Of a stretch of DNA of 64,000 nucleotides, positions 44,520-52,190 are shown piece after piece. Positions within the stretch are counted from its first letter, which is position 1, and each line of letters begins with the position of its first letter. The notes beneath the pieces are model-generated. The model was not told the DNA's origin and searched no databases. It worked only from the letters and a program-made list of their open reading frames with translations. The position numbers and the translations under genes were made by a program. Source of the stretch: Paraburkholderia ferrariae NBRC 106233 (GTDB taxonomy: Bacteria; Pseudomonadota; Gammaproteobacteria; Burkholderiales; Burkholderiaceae); the NCBI RefSeq assembly GCF_000685035.1, contig NZ_BAYB01000007.1, positions 62,001 through 126,000 of the forward strand, in the 5' to 3' direction.

Positions 44520-45110
44520 TTACACGCGACGCTGTGAGCGAAGATCGCGACCAATGACCGTCCGTACCGAGCTGATGATGAAGACGGTCCAGTCGGCGAA
44601 GTACCGGCCGTCGAATACGATCACGCCAGAGCTGAGTCCAAGCTGGATCGGTAGTGCGATCCTGCCTGTGGGGACATGACCGTCGCGGCTAGCGAGTACT
44701 TCCATGTCGGGGAAGAACCGGCGACCTTCGAACGGATCGAGGAACTCGAGTCTGACTTCGCGAGCTTCGACTGTATGGCAGTAACGCAGCCGTCCGATCA
44801 GCGGGCCGTCGAAGCCTGCGTCGATTGCAGAGGTGAACGGATCGTCGCGGCCATTGAACAGTCCGAGATACAGGCCATCGGGAATATCGGCACTGTGGAC
44901 CGTGTAGCGCGGAAGCGCCCGGCCGTCGCGGCACAGGAAATCCTGTTTTGATGGCGCGTCATCGTTATCGTCATCGTCATCGTCGTCGGGGAGAGGCGAG
45001 GCGTGACGCAGTGGCTCCGGCTTGCCCGGGTATTCCGTATTTGCCGGTGGCCAGCGGTCCATGTCCGTATCAGCGGGCGGTTGGGAAAAGAGAGAAATGC
45101 AGGTCGACAT
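44520..45110 (-). CDS. Hypothetical ICE protein with an acidic run
   Basis: The ATG at 45110 (GGAGAC upstream) gives 196 aa. An N-terminal disordered part contains seven consecutive Asp residues near 42-49. A folded part follows, with RYTVHSADIPDGLYLGLF and RLEFLDPFEGRRFFPDMEVL. The last 30 residues are more hydrophobic. No family recognised. It may be DNA mimic-like because of the acidic run, but that is only a suggestion. Confidence 0.65.
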   Translation of the reverse strand: MSTCISLFSQPPADTDMDRWPPANTEYPGKPEPLRHASPLPDDDDDDDNDDAPSKQDFLCRDGRALPRYTVHSADIPDGLYLGLFNGRDDPFTSAIDAGFDGPLIGRLRYCHTVEAREVRLEFLDPFEGRRFFPDMEVLASRDGHVPTGRIALPIQLGLSSGVIVFDGRYFADWTVFIISSVRTVIGRDLRSQRRV

Positions 45111-45140
45111 GATTGTCTCCGGAAGGATCGCGGAGACGCA

Positions 45141-45166
45141 CCCCTGCGGGACGCGTTCCGCAGGGG
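45141..45166 (-). promoter_or_regulatory. Leader hairpin before the gene at 44520-45110
   Basis: CCCCTGCGG (45141-45149) and CCGCAGGGG (45158-45166) are perfect nine-base arms with an eight-base loop, 30 bases upstream of the start codon. Confidence 0.5.
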
Positions 45167-45184
45167 ATGAAGAAAGCGGATGCG

Positions 45185-45604
45185 TCAGTCGATTGCCGCG
45201 AAAATCTTGCTGGCCTCGGGATGAGACGGGACGAATGCGAGCAGCCTGTGATAGAGCCCGGTGAATTTCTCGTCTTCGGTTGCCCATGCCATCGCGTTTA
45301 GCGCAAAGAGGGTAGCGACGATGCCTGCCGCGTCGCAGCTCATCTCGCCGTCGTATCCGTTTCCGTCGCAGGCGATGGGGATCGGATGTTCCAGGCGAGG
45401 CACCATATAGAACGCTCCGTTGGATAGCTCGACGTAGTCCCAGAAGCCGCCGCCGTAGGTCACGCACAGGGACGACATGGCGTTGTAGACAGCGATTTCG
45501 CCGCGAATCATGTGTTTGCCCAAATAGCGCGGCAGAATTTCCATGCGATGTTCATCGGGCACGATGGTCGCGACGATGGAACGCGTTTCAGTAACCTGGT
45601 TCAT
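45185..45604 (-). CDS. ArdB/KlcA-type antirestriction protein
   Basis: The ATG at 45604 has GGAGG five bases upstream; 139 aa. RYLGKHMIRGEIAVYNAMS, TYGGGFWDYVELSNGAFYMV and MSCDAAGIVATLFALNAM are hallmarks of the ArdB/KlcA family, which inhibits type I restriction after entry into a new host. The length is normal. It fits with the element's orphan methyltransferases as a set that protects incoming DNA. Confidence 0.9.
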   Translation of the reverse strand: MNQVTETRSIVATIVPDEHRMEILPRYLGKHMIRGEIAVYNAMSSLCVTYGGGFWDYVELSNGAFYMVPRLEHPIPIACDGNGYDGEMSCDAAGIVATLFALNAMAWATEDEKFTGLYHRLLAFVPSHPEASKIFAAID

Positions 45605-45641
45605 GACATCCTCCAGAAAGATGCGGAGGACGACTTTCCCG

Positions 45642-45662
45642 GCGGGGAAGTACATTCCCCGC
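45642..45662 (-). promoter_or_regulatory. Leader hairpin before the antirestriction gene
   Basis: GCGGGGAA (45642-45649) and TTCCCCGC (45655-45662) are perfect eight-base arms with a five-base loop, 37 bases before the start codon. Confidence 0.5.
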
Positions 45663-45755
45663 ATGGGTTGAATAACAAGGGTGCCGACGATGCGGAACTC
45701 AGCCCGCAGTCGTGAGGCATCAGAGATAGCAGTGACGGTTGTGCGCGGCCGGAGA

Positions 45756-45989
45756 TCAGGGGTTTTCCAGATCGTCAGTCAGTTGTGACCATTCCTCGGC
45801 CAGCCTTGCGATGGGTTCGGGCGCGTCGTCGACAGCTTCTCCGGTGTCGAGGCTGACCAGACAGTGCACCTCGCCAGGGATGGCGCCCGCGTCGTACTCC
45901 ATGCGATAACCCTGTGCGGCAAGTTGCTGCTGGATTTCATCGCGACGATCTTTGGGTGGATCGTCAGGCCCTACCGGACCATGCTCCAT
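45756..45989 (-). CDS. Small acidic hypothetical protein
   Basis: The ATG at 45989 (TGGAG seven bases upstream) gives 77 aa with EIQQQLAAQGYRMEYDAGAI and CLVSLDTGEAVDDAPEP. It is acidic, with one Cys. Its position before the TIM-barrel gene would suit a substrate peptide or partner, but there is no leader-core signature and no Cys-rich core. Family not recognised. Confidence 0.55.
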   Translation of the reverse strand: MEHGPVGPDDPPKDRRDEIQQQLAAQGYRMEYDAGAIPGEVHCLVSLDTGEAVDDAPEPIARLAEEWSQLTDDLENP

Positions 45990-46099
45990 GGTTTGCTCCA
46001 GTTGATGGGTGGGAAGAGAACGATGCGTTCGTGCATCGGGCACTTCGAAGATGGCTTGATCAAGGCATGTGTGAGGCATGTCGGGTCAGCCGGCTGGTG

Positions 46100-46891
46100 T
46101 CATGCATCGCACCGGCTACGGGTTTCGCGCAGATAACGTCTCAGATTGCCTTCGCTGAAAATAACGGCATGGTCGTGGATGGCATCCAGCAGGGACCACC
46201 ACCATGGCTCCTGTTCCAGCACGCGATGTTCGTCGCGTGTTCCGTTGTTGCCGGACAGATGCACCTCAATGCATCGTTCGCAGGCCAGCATCTCGCGGAC
46301 CATCGTCTGTTCCCGGCATCGGGTGCGGACGGAAACGATGTTCAGATGTGAAAGATCCAGCGCGTACGGAACACCGGAGTCGAAGAGCACCCGATATTCA
46401 TTCCAGTCCGATATCAGGTACGGGTTGTCGCGGGTTGGATAGTGACCTTCGATTCCGACGGGACAGTTGAACAGTGCAGCGGCATGCCGTGCGTTGTCGA
46501 AGAGTCCGGACAACGTGCAGCGGTCGCGTCGTCCCGCGTGGGCGGTATAGGCCAGTGCGGCGAGAGATTGACTGCGTGCCGCGAGTGCCTGCCAGTACGG
46601 ATCGCCCGGGTTCCAGTCAGCCAGGTCGGCAAGGCGCCTTGCTGCCAGTACGCGAACATTGGCGTGAAGACGAAAGCGGGTCCGGGGAAATCGGTGACGC
46701 AGGTCCTGAGCGAGTTCTGGCGTCAGGACACCACGGTTTTGAGGGCAGAGTTGAATGTGATTGCACTCCAGCGTACCCAGCAACGGTTCGTGTGGTGGTC
46801 TGTCGATCGCTTCCGCTACGGCCTCTTCAAAACGCAAGCCGGGCCATGCGGCCAACGATACGTTGGCTGGCCGAAGAGAGAGTCGGTTCAT
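46100..46891 (-). CDS. TIM-barrel metal-dependent protein (xylose-isomerase/DUF692-like)
   Basis: The ATG at 46891 follows GGGGGAGG and overlaps the previous stop by four bases. The 263-aa protein shows an ordered set of metal-ligand motifs: YTAHAGRR, GIEGHYP, YALDLSHLNIV, EVHLSGN and RDEHRV. They resemble those of sugar-phosphate-isomerase-like TIM barrels, and specifically of DUF692/MNIO enzymes, where an Asp-x-x-x and VHxAG-DxHxxxV pattern binds iron. No RiPP transporter or partner is seen. It may be an ICE-borne modifying enzyme of unknown substrate. Confidence 0.6.
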   Translation of the reverse strand: MNRLSLRPANVSLAAWPGLRFEEAVAEAIDRPPHEPLLGTLECNHIQLCPQNRGVLTPELAQDLRHRFPRTRFRLHANVRVLAARRLADLADWNPGDPYWQALAARSQSLAALAYTAHAGRRDRCTLSGLFDNARHAAALFNCPVGIEGHYPTRDNPYLISDWNEYRVLFDSGVPYALDLSHLNIVSVRTRCREQTMVREMLACERCIEVHLSGNNGTRDEHRVLEQEPWWWSLLDAIHDHAVIFSEGNLRRYLRETRSRCDA

Positions 46892-47721
46892 GACCGGCCT
46901 CCCCCGGACGCGTCGTGACTGGAAGTGCCGAAGGTGTACGAGTTGTTGACGGTATCGGTGAAGTTGTCGGAATGCTCGAGGCTCGCGGTGGCGTCGGCGT
47001 GCACGATGAAAGTGCCGCCACCTCCGTCGTTGTTTTCCCAGCCGCTGTGGCCGGAAAGTTCGATCGCGTCGTAAAGCAGGTTCTCGATGGCGTCGTCGAA
47101 CGGGCGCGCCCTGATGTCCACCCTCGGTTCCTTGCCGGGCGAGGAGGATGTGACAGACCCGGAGTCGGCCCTGGGTATTGCAATCGAGGCAGGTAGCGCG
47201 CCCGGCGGACCAGGCCATTGCAGCGTGATCGTCTCGACTCCACCGGAATCGCCGTATCCGTTGTATTCGACGGTAACGGAAAGGGCGCCGACAGAGCGCA
47301 GCGTAGTGCCAACGGCAATGAGCGCGGCGGTGAGCTCGCTGTCCTTGCCGAATTCATGCGTGGACTCGTTCGAGTTCTCGACGTTGTCGTAGTGCTCAAG
47401 AGTGGCGGTGCCATCGGGAAGGAGCGTGAATGTGCCGCCGCCGCCTTCGTTGTTTTCCCATCCGTCGTGACCGGCAGAGGAGACCGCGTCCCAGACGAGG
47501 TTTTCGAACCTGACGTCGAAGTCGGGGTAATCCAGGCTGTCGGAGGTGGTTGACCTGGGTTCAGTTGTGTCTGCGTTCCCAGCCGGATTGGCTGGCCACT
47601 GGATCGCGATTTCGAAATGGTCTCCCGAGTCACCGTAGCCGGCATATTCCGCAGTGGCGGATAATGCGCCGGCAACTCGCAGGACTGTCGAGAGTTGGGC
47701 AAGCGTGGGATTGAGGTCCAT
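46888..47721 (-). CDS. Tandem-duplicated DUF6878-like protein
   Basis: The 277-aa protein contains two copies of one domain: residues 16-124 and 145-264. Each has EY-x-GYGDSG (29-33 and 156-160), then a helix (FENLVWDAV or IENLLYDAI), GHDGWENNEGGGGTF or GHSGWENNDGGGGTF, and an LEHxDN end. A single copy of this pattern is known to me as DUF6878, usually one domain of about 120 aa. Function unknown. The gene overlaps the TIM-barrel gene start, so the two are co-translated. Confidence 0.7.
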   Translation of the reverse strand: MDLNPTLAQLSTVLRVAGALSATAEYAGYGDSGDHFEIAIQWPANPAGNADTTEPRSTTSDSLDYPDFDVRFENLVWDAVSSAGHDGWENNEGGGGTFTLLPDGTATLEHYDNVENSNESTHEFGKDSELTAALIAVGTTLRSVGALSVTVEYNGYGDSGGVETITLQWPGPPGALPASIAIPRADSGSVTSSSPGKEPRVDIRARPFDDAIENLLYDAIELSGHSGWENNDGGGGTFIVHADATASLEHSDNFTDTVNNSYTFGTSSHDASGGGRS

Positions 47722-47727
47722 GAGGAA

Positions 47728-47770
47728 CTCCCGGTAAATAGCGGGAGCCTTCCGCGGGAAGGTTCCCGCG
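47728..47770 (-). promoter_or_regulatory. Leader hairpins before the DUF6878-like gene
   Basis: CTCCCG (47728-47733) pairs with CGGGAG (47742-47747), and CGCGGGAA (47753-47760) with TTCCCGCG (47763-47770). Both stems are perfect and lie 7-49 bases upstream of the start codon. Confidence 0.5.
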
Positions 47771-47799
47771 AGGATGAGGGTGTCAGCCAGGTGGTGTGC

Positions 47800-48267
47800 C
47801 TAGCAGATGCGGAAGCCTCCGCAGTCACGCAGGAACGCCGCGAACTCGCGTACGTTTTCCACGCTGAACGGATAGTTCGTTTCGAAGTTGGGCTGGCTTC
47901 CAGTGCCGCCACAACCGTTGCAGGGCAGCTCGCCCGGACCAATGGCGGGCGGTGTCGCCCGCTTGCCCGTTGCGCCGCAGATGTCACAAGGGGTTAGCGG
48001 CAGGGAGGCAAGGTATTCCTGGCGGGCCTGTTTGTAGGCTGCCGTGTGTCCTTCCCTGATCGCTGAATCGAGGCGTGTGGCTAGTGCGATGGAGGCCCGG
48101 TGGCCGAGTCCCCAGCCATCGTTGGAGTGCCCCAGATTACCCTTCGGGATGACGTCGGGTGCGACCAGCTCACAGTATTGCCAGAGTGGGCGCCACCACC
48201 AGATGTTGTTGCGGAAGTATTGGCCCGTTTCGGAAACGGGCGAGCGGCCCATGACGTCCATACCCAT
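47800..48267 (-). CDS. Hypothetical ICE protein with a DnaJ-like zinc motif
   Basis: The ATG at 48267 (GGGAG seven bases upstream) is preferred over one two codons earlier; 155 aa. It begins MGMDVMGRSPVSETGQYFRN then NIWWWRPLWQYCE, a family pattern of ICE/phage hypothetical proteins. Residues about 95-125 carry CDICGATG and CNGCGGTG, two CxxCxG motifs as in the DnaJ zinc centre. Function unknown; a metal- or RNA-binding role is possible. Confidence 0.65.
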   Translation of the reverse strand: MGMDVMGRSPVSETGQYFRNNIWWWRPLWQYCELVAPDVIPKGNLGHSNDGWGLGHRASIALATRLDSAIREGHTAAYKQARQEYLASLPLTPCDICGATGKRATPPAIGPGELPCNGCGGTGSQPNFETNYPFSVENVREFAAFLRDCGGFRIC

Positions 48268-48459
48268 GGTCATGCTCCCGCAGAGAGGGGGTGCGCGACC
48301 CGGTATGTCGGCGTCGGATGTGGAACTACAGGTTGCAGGATGGACATCGGATGCTCCTTGAAGAAAAAAGGGGCATCCGGGCCCGTCGGGCGCGCGAACG
48401 CCCCAACGGGGAAGAAAGTGATTCCGGGCCGGGTGTCTTGATGGCACCAGGGCAGCCGT

Positions 48460-48540
48460 GCAGACGATGGCACCGGAAGCGGCTGTGGGCTATCGCCGTA
48501 ACGTGGCGACGGGCGAGCCTGCAACTGGCAGGCTGGCAGT
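48460..48540. repeat. Intergenic repeat, copy B
   Basis: Starts GCAGACGATGGCACCGGAAG, then GCTGTGGGC, AACGTGGCGACG and CTGCAACTGGCAGGCT. It aligns with copy A (43694-43770) over about 75 bases and partly with copy C. The surrounding 48268-48816 (about 550 bases) has no supported gene. Confidence 0.5.
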
Positions 48541-48816
48541 GAAAGACTCATGCGTCATTGGCCATCAGGCGAATCACGCATAACGCCTGGCAGTGGGTGA
48601 ACTGCCAGGCCCATGTCTGCGCTCAGGACAATCGGTCCGTCGCAAACGGCACGGCGTAACAGGGCCGCCGTGGACCCGGGTGATGACGGGCGGAAACGAC
48701 ACCGGCTTTCCGCAGCGATCGGGTTATCGCTGTGGAAAACCGGCGCGATGGCCGGGCGTGAGAATGGAGTCCCCGCGCGAAGCGGGGAATAGCGACGAAG
48801 GAGGCGATGGCCCCGT

Positions 48817-49479
48817 TTACCGGTCGCTGGCGGCGGGCCGGCGGGTGTTTCCACCGCCATTACGGCGCAACGGCGGATAGCGGTTCGTACGCGGTGCCGC
48901 ATGCCCGGTTTCCGAAACGTCCTCACCCGACCGGACGGTCTCACGACGGTTGTCCGGCGCTTCGGTTCCGGATACGCCGTGCTCGTCGGGTTGTTCCAAT
49001 GTTGCCGGTTCGCCGTTGACGGTTTCACGTGAGGCATCGGCACCCGCTTCGGTGTCGTCGCCTTCGTCACGCCAGACTTCCTGGCCGTCGACCTTGATCC
49101 AGAAGAGCTTGAGCAGGCGTCCCTTGAGGACAGCGCCCGTTTCTCCGGCGCGGTTGCCGGTGCGTTCGAACGTACGGATATAGTGGTCACCAGAGCGGAA
49201 GGCGACGAGCACCTTCACGTCCGGATCATTGGCGTCGTCCATGATGGAGCGGACGGCCTCCTTCGCCTTTTCGCCAGAGACGATCAGGTCGAGCGGCAGA
49301 TAGACAATGCCGTTTTCGATATTCGGATCGCCATGAAACGCGGAGATCGAGCATGCGAGGAAGGGCTTGGCCTTGCTGCGGCCATTGCCACGGGTGGTGA
49401 CATCGCGGACACGGGACAGATACCCGAGGCCGCGCAGATGAAGATCAAAATACTTGCGGGATTCGACAGGCTGGTTCAT
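48817..49479 (-). CDS. DUF3577 / STY4534-family ICE replication-associated protein
   Basis: The ATG at 49479 (GGAGA upstream) gives 220 aa. YFDLHLRGLGYLSRVRDVT, FLACSISAFHG and GAVLKGRLLKLFWIKVDGQEV are the conserved blocks of DUF3577, called STY4534 family in SPI-7. It is probably an OB-fold-like single-strand-binding accessory. The last 80 residues are disordered and rich in Glu, Asp, Arg. It is the first gene of this minus-strand group, 404 bases from the next gene upstream. Confidence 0.82.
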   Translation of the reverse strand: MNQPVESRKYFDLHLRGLGYLSRVRDVTTRGNGRSKAKPFLACSISAFHGDPNIENGIVYLPLDLIVSGEKAKEAVRSIMDDANDPDVKVLVAFRSGDHYIRTFERTGNRAGETGAVLKGRLLKLFWIKVDGQEVWRDEGDDTEAGADASRETVNGEPATLEQPDEHGVSGTEAPDNRRETVRSGEDVSETGHAAPRTNRYPPLRRNGGGNTRRPAASDR

Positions 49480-49883
49480 GACGATTCTCCAGAACGAAAA
49501 AGGGGAATCGCCATAGCCCGTGTCGGGGAATGGCAATTCCCCAGACGGGTCGGCAAGGAAGCTTCCGGTCGGAAGACCTGCGGTGGTCCAGACGATGGGA
49601 CGAAGCGTAACCGCAAAAGGTGTCGCACGGGCGACGGTACTGCGAAGGATGCTGGACTGGTTCCAGCGGCGACTTCAGTGCGGAATCATAGGCGGTTACA
49701 CGGAAAAATCAAGATTGCTTTCCGGATGTAAAATTCGGATGCCGAATCAATATCACTGCACTGACGTGTGATATCGCGATGTCGCACGGAGCATCCCATC
49801 ATGGATGTTCTCCTGAACCAATGCCCGGTTCCAGTAGCCGGCATGTGCGGGTTGGACCGGGATGCCCGCCCATCAATGCAGTG
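49480..49883. other. Intergenic region between DUF3577 and the XRE gene
   Basis: About 400 bases. It holds the DUF3577 leader hairpin and a partial copy of the intergenic repeat (CAGACGATGG at 49589-49598 plus a GCGTAACCGC segment). The part from 49680 to 49790 is AT-richer and could hold promoters. No gene supported. Confidence 0.4.
49517..49549 (-). promoter_or_regulatory. Leader hairpin before the DUF3577 gene
   Basis: GGGGAA (49525-49530) pairs with TTCCCC (49537-49542), extended outward by CCCGT (49517-49521) and ACGGG (49545-49549). Confidence 0.5.
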
Positions 49884-50108
49884 TCACGCAAGCTCATCAA
49901 AATCGAGCATGGAAGCGGGCGAAATCCCGAGTGTGGAGGCAAGCACACAGATGTTATAGAGAGCGATGTTGCGCTGGCCGCGCTCGATGCCACCAATGTA
50001 CGACCGGGCAAGTCCACTTTCGAGCGCAAGTCGCTCTTGTGACCAGCCGCGTGCCTTGCGCAGTGCAATCAGGCGTTTTCCAAACAGGACAAGGGGGTCG
50101 TACTGCAT
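49884..50108 (-). CDS. Small XRE/HTH_3 regulator
   Basis: The ATG at 50108 gives a 74-aa protein that is nearly all helix-turn-helix: LFGKRLIALRKARGWSQERL, ALESGLARSYIGGIERGQRN and a C-terminal ILGISPASMLDFDEL. Size and end resemble controller (C) proteins of restriction systems and small plasmid repressors. An upstream ATG at 50114 is possible. No restriction enzyme is near, so it may regulate the adjacent leader region. Confidence 0.85.
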   Translation of the reverse strand: MQYDPLVLFGKRLIALRKARGWSQERLALESGLARSYIGGIERGQRNIALYNICVLASTLGISPASMLDFDELA

Positions 50109-50285
50109 TGACATCTCGATCAGGAAGATATCGAAGCGTACGGATTTGACCTGTTTGAGGCCACGCTCTATGATAACACGCACTAAGAGTGACAATTTCG
50201 GGCGTCGGTCACAATAGCCCGATGATGACGTTTACATGGGCGCGGCCACGCGTCCCCGATTGACCCTCGTCCAACAGGAATCCCA

Positions 50286-50705
50286 GTGAGCCAACCGGTC
50301 TCGGACCTCGCACAGATGCTGGCATCGATGCAGCCGGAATTGAATGAAGGAGCTTATGTCTTTTCGTCGGTTCAGGCTGACACGGATGTATCGCGTCTTG
50401 CACCTATTGCAACATTCCGCGAGCGGGAAGGGTTGACAGTCATCGTTGACGAGTCGACGGCGTTGCGCGAGGGATTGCCCGTGCTTTTCAGGGCGGCGTG
50501 GATCACGCTGACGGTTCACTCCGATCTTCAGGCGGTAGGACTGACTGCCGCCGTGGCCGAGGTCCTGACGAAGGCGAGCATCAGTTGCAACGTCGTTGCC
50601 GCGGCCTTCCACGACCACATTTTTGTGCCAGCCGACAGGGCAGCGGACGCGCTTGCCGAGCTTGCCGGACTCCAGGCCCGGGCGTCGCGCGACGCGAGAG
50701 CCTGA
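50286..50705 (+). CDS. ACT-domain-containing protein
   Basis: GTG start at 50286 with AGGA six bases upstream; 139 aa. It looks like two ACT-type repeats: EGAYVFSSVQADTDVSRL and FREREGLTVIVDE in the first half, and WITLTVHSDLQAVGLTAAVA with ISCNVVAAAFHDHIFVPADR in the second. Similar stand-alone ACT proteins bind amino acids. It lies on the plus strand, opposite to the ICE genes around it, together with the parDE pair, so this block is probably later cargo. Confidence 0.8.
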   Translation: MSQPVSDLAQMLASMQPELNEGAYVFSSVQADTDVSRLAPIATFREREGLTVIVDESTALREGLPVLFRAAWITLTVHSDLQAVGLTAAVAEVLTKASISCNVVAAAFHDHIFVPADRAADALAELAGLQARASRDARA

Positions 50706-50984
50706 TCCGCATCTTGCTATACCTGTTCGTTCGGTATGTGGACGCGACGCGATGGGCGCATGCGTGGAAATTTTGAGGCGGTATTAAAAAGGGTCATAAC
50801 ACTAGCGAAGGTGGTTGGCCGCCGGCCCGGCGTACAGGGAAGCGGGTCTTCGACACCTTGACGCTGAGCGATGGGGCTGGGGAGCAGTGTAGTCTCGCCG
50901 CATCTGCTCCGGCACTTCCGGCAAGGTCAATTTTCTGGCAAGGACTACCAGAAATTGGTATTCTTGGCGAAGGAGGTGCGAGTT

Positions 50985-51227
50985 ATGAGCAAAAGCACAT
51001 CGTTCACGCTCGGTGAGCATTTTTCGGAATTCGTCGATGACCGCGTGCGCAGCGGTCGTTACAGCACAGCCAGCGACGTGGTCCGCGCCGGCTTGCGCCT
51101 GCTCGAGACTGAGGAGGCAAGACTGGAGGCCCTGCGAAGCGCGTTGATCGAAGGCGAGCAGTCCGGACCGTCGCGCCCGTTTGATTTTCGCAAGTACGTC
51201 GCGGGTAAGCGGAACAGGGCCGCATGA
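50985..51227 (+). CDS. parD: ParD-type antitoxin
   Basis: The ATG at 50985 gives 80 aa with an N-terminal ribbon-helix-helix: STSFTLGEHFSEFVDDRV then GRYSTASDVVRAGLRLLE. This is the CopG/ParD antitoxin pattern. The stop overlaps the toxin start by four bases. The region 50706-50984 upstream has no gene; autoregulation by the antitoxin is expected there. Confidence 0.92.
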   Translation: MSKSTSFTLGEHFSEFVDDRVRSGRYSTASDVVRAGLRLLETEEARLEALRSALIEGEQSGPSRPFDFRKYVAGKRNRAA

Positions 51228-51526
51228 AGGCGTTTGTTCTCTCGCCGGCAGCCGAACGCGACCTTGATGATATCTGGGATTACACGGTCACCCGATGGGG
51301 AGAAGTGCAGGCTGAGCGTTACATCCTGAGCATCGAAAGTACCATTGCGGGTCTAGCCGACGGCACCCAGCCAAGTCTGTCCGCCGCAGACGTGCGGGAC
51401 GGGTACAGGAAGGCGCTGACTGGAATGCATGTCGTGTTCTTCAGGGAATCGGAAGCGTTGATCGACGTCATCCGCATCCTGCATCAACAGATGGATATCC
51501 CCCGTAGGCTCGGCGACGACAACTAG
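51224..51526 (+). CDS. parE: ParE/RelE-type toxin
   Basis: The 100-aa protein has the ParE fold pattern: LSPAAERDLDDIWDYTVTRWG, SVPxx-like ADVRDGYRKAL, HVVFFRESEAL and a C-terminal IDVIRILHQQMD with the conserved His. ParE poisons DNA gyrase. Together with ParD it stabilises the element through post-segregational killing. Confidence 0.92.
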   Translation: MKAFVLSPAAERDLDDIWDYTVTRWGEVQAERYILSIESTIAGLADGTQPSLSAADVRDGYRKALTGMHVVFFRESEALIDVIRILHQQMDIPRRLGDDN

Positions 51527-51545
51527 GTGTGTCGGCACGCTGGTG

Positions 51546-51761
51546 CTACCCGCGAAGGCGGCGTTCTGACTTTTGCACTTCTGCTACGCGATCGTCCGGC
51601 GCCAGGCCATGGCCTCTCGTGCCGCTCGTAACGACAGGGCGAAGGGGCATCTCACATAGATAACATCCGTACGGCTTCACGAGGCTGCCGGCAGCGTCTG
51701 GCGCGGTCCCCCGCGATTGCATGTACACCCCCGATACCTGGGGCGCGATACGGTGGATCAC
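51546..51761 (-). CDS. Possible small protein after the transfer operon
   Basis: A GTG at 51761 starts a 71-aa frame only four bases after the lipoprotein stop. Third positions are moderately G/C-rich, but there is no ribosome-binding site and no recognisable motif. It could be the unclear 3' tail of the operon. Weakly supported. Confidence 0.25.
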   Translation of the reverse strand: MIHRIAPQVSGVYMQSRGTAPDAAGSLVKPYGCYLCEMPLRPVVTSGTRGHGLAPDDRVAEVQKSERRLRG

Positions 51762-51764
51762 GCA

Positions 51765-52190
51765 TCACTGATGCTCAACGCCTGAAGGTGCGATGTGGCC
51801 TGGCGCGGCATCCCCAAAATGTGCGCTGACTGGTGGCCCATTGAGGGTTGCACGCACGGCGCGCGCTACGCGGTTTCCTTCCCGGAAAAGCAGCGCCGAT
51901 TCCGTCTGGTCAATCACGACGTAGGGCGGGTCGGGCCGCCAACGCAGAAGCACTTGCCCGCCTGGCGTATCTGCGAGGATCGCAGGCACGCGTTTCGGAT
52001 CGTCAAACTGTAGATAGATCCGCTGGCCGTCGTCAAATACCTGATATGGCCTGACTTCGGCTGCGCCGCTTATACGCCAGTCAAAGTCGTAGACCGGCCC
52101 AGTCACGGGCGACGGTTCGGCACAGGCCGATTGAAGCAGACAACCAGCGACCATCAGTGCCGCGCAAAGCGGGGGAACGAAAGGTTTCAT
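51765..52190 (-). CDS. VirB9 C-domain-like small lipoprotein
   Basis: The ATG at 52190 overlaps the VirB10 stop (ATGA). The 141-aa protein has a signal peptide with a VAGC lipobox near residue 17. The mature part holds YDFDWRISG, PYQVFDDGQRIYLQF, PAILADTPGG and a final ALLFREGNRVA. It is homologous in pattern to the C-terminal domain of the VirB9 at 53524 (FDYRVEG, PVTVFDDGRFTYLQF, PAILVMDEKG). VirB7 lipoproteins pair with that domain. So this looks like a VirB9-derived lipoprotein that may take VirB7's place at the outer membrane. Confidence 0.7.
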   Translation of the reverse strand: MKPFVPPLCAALMVAGCLLQSACAEPSPVTGPVYDFDWRISGAAEVRPYQVFDDGQRIYLQFDDPKRVPAILADTPGGQVLLRWRPDPPYVVIDQTESALLFREGNRVARAVRATLNGPPVSAHFGDAAPGHIAPSGVEHQ

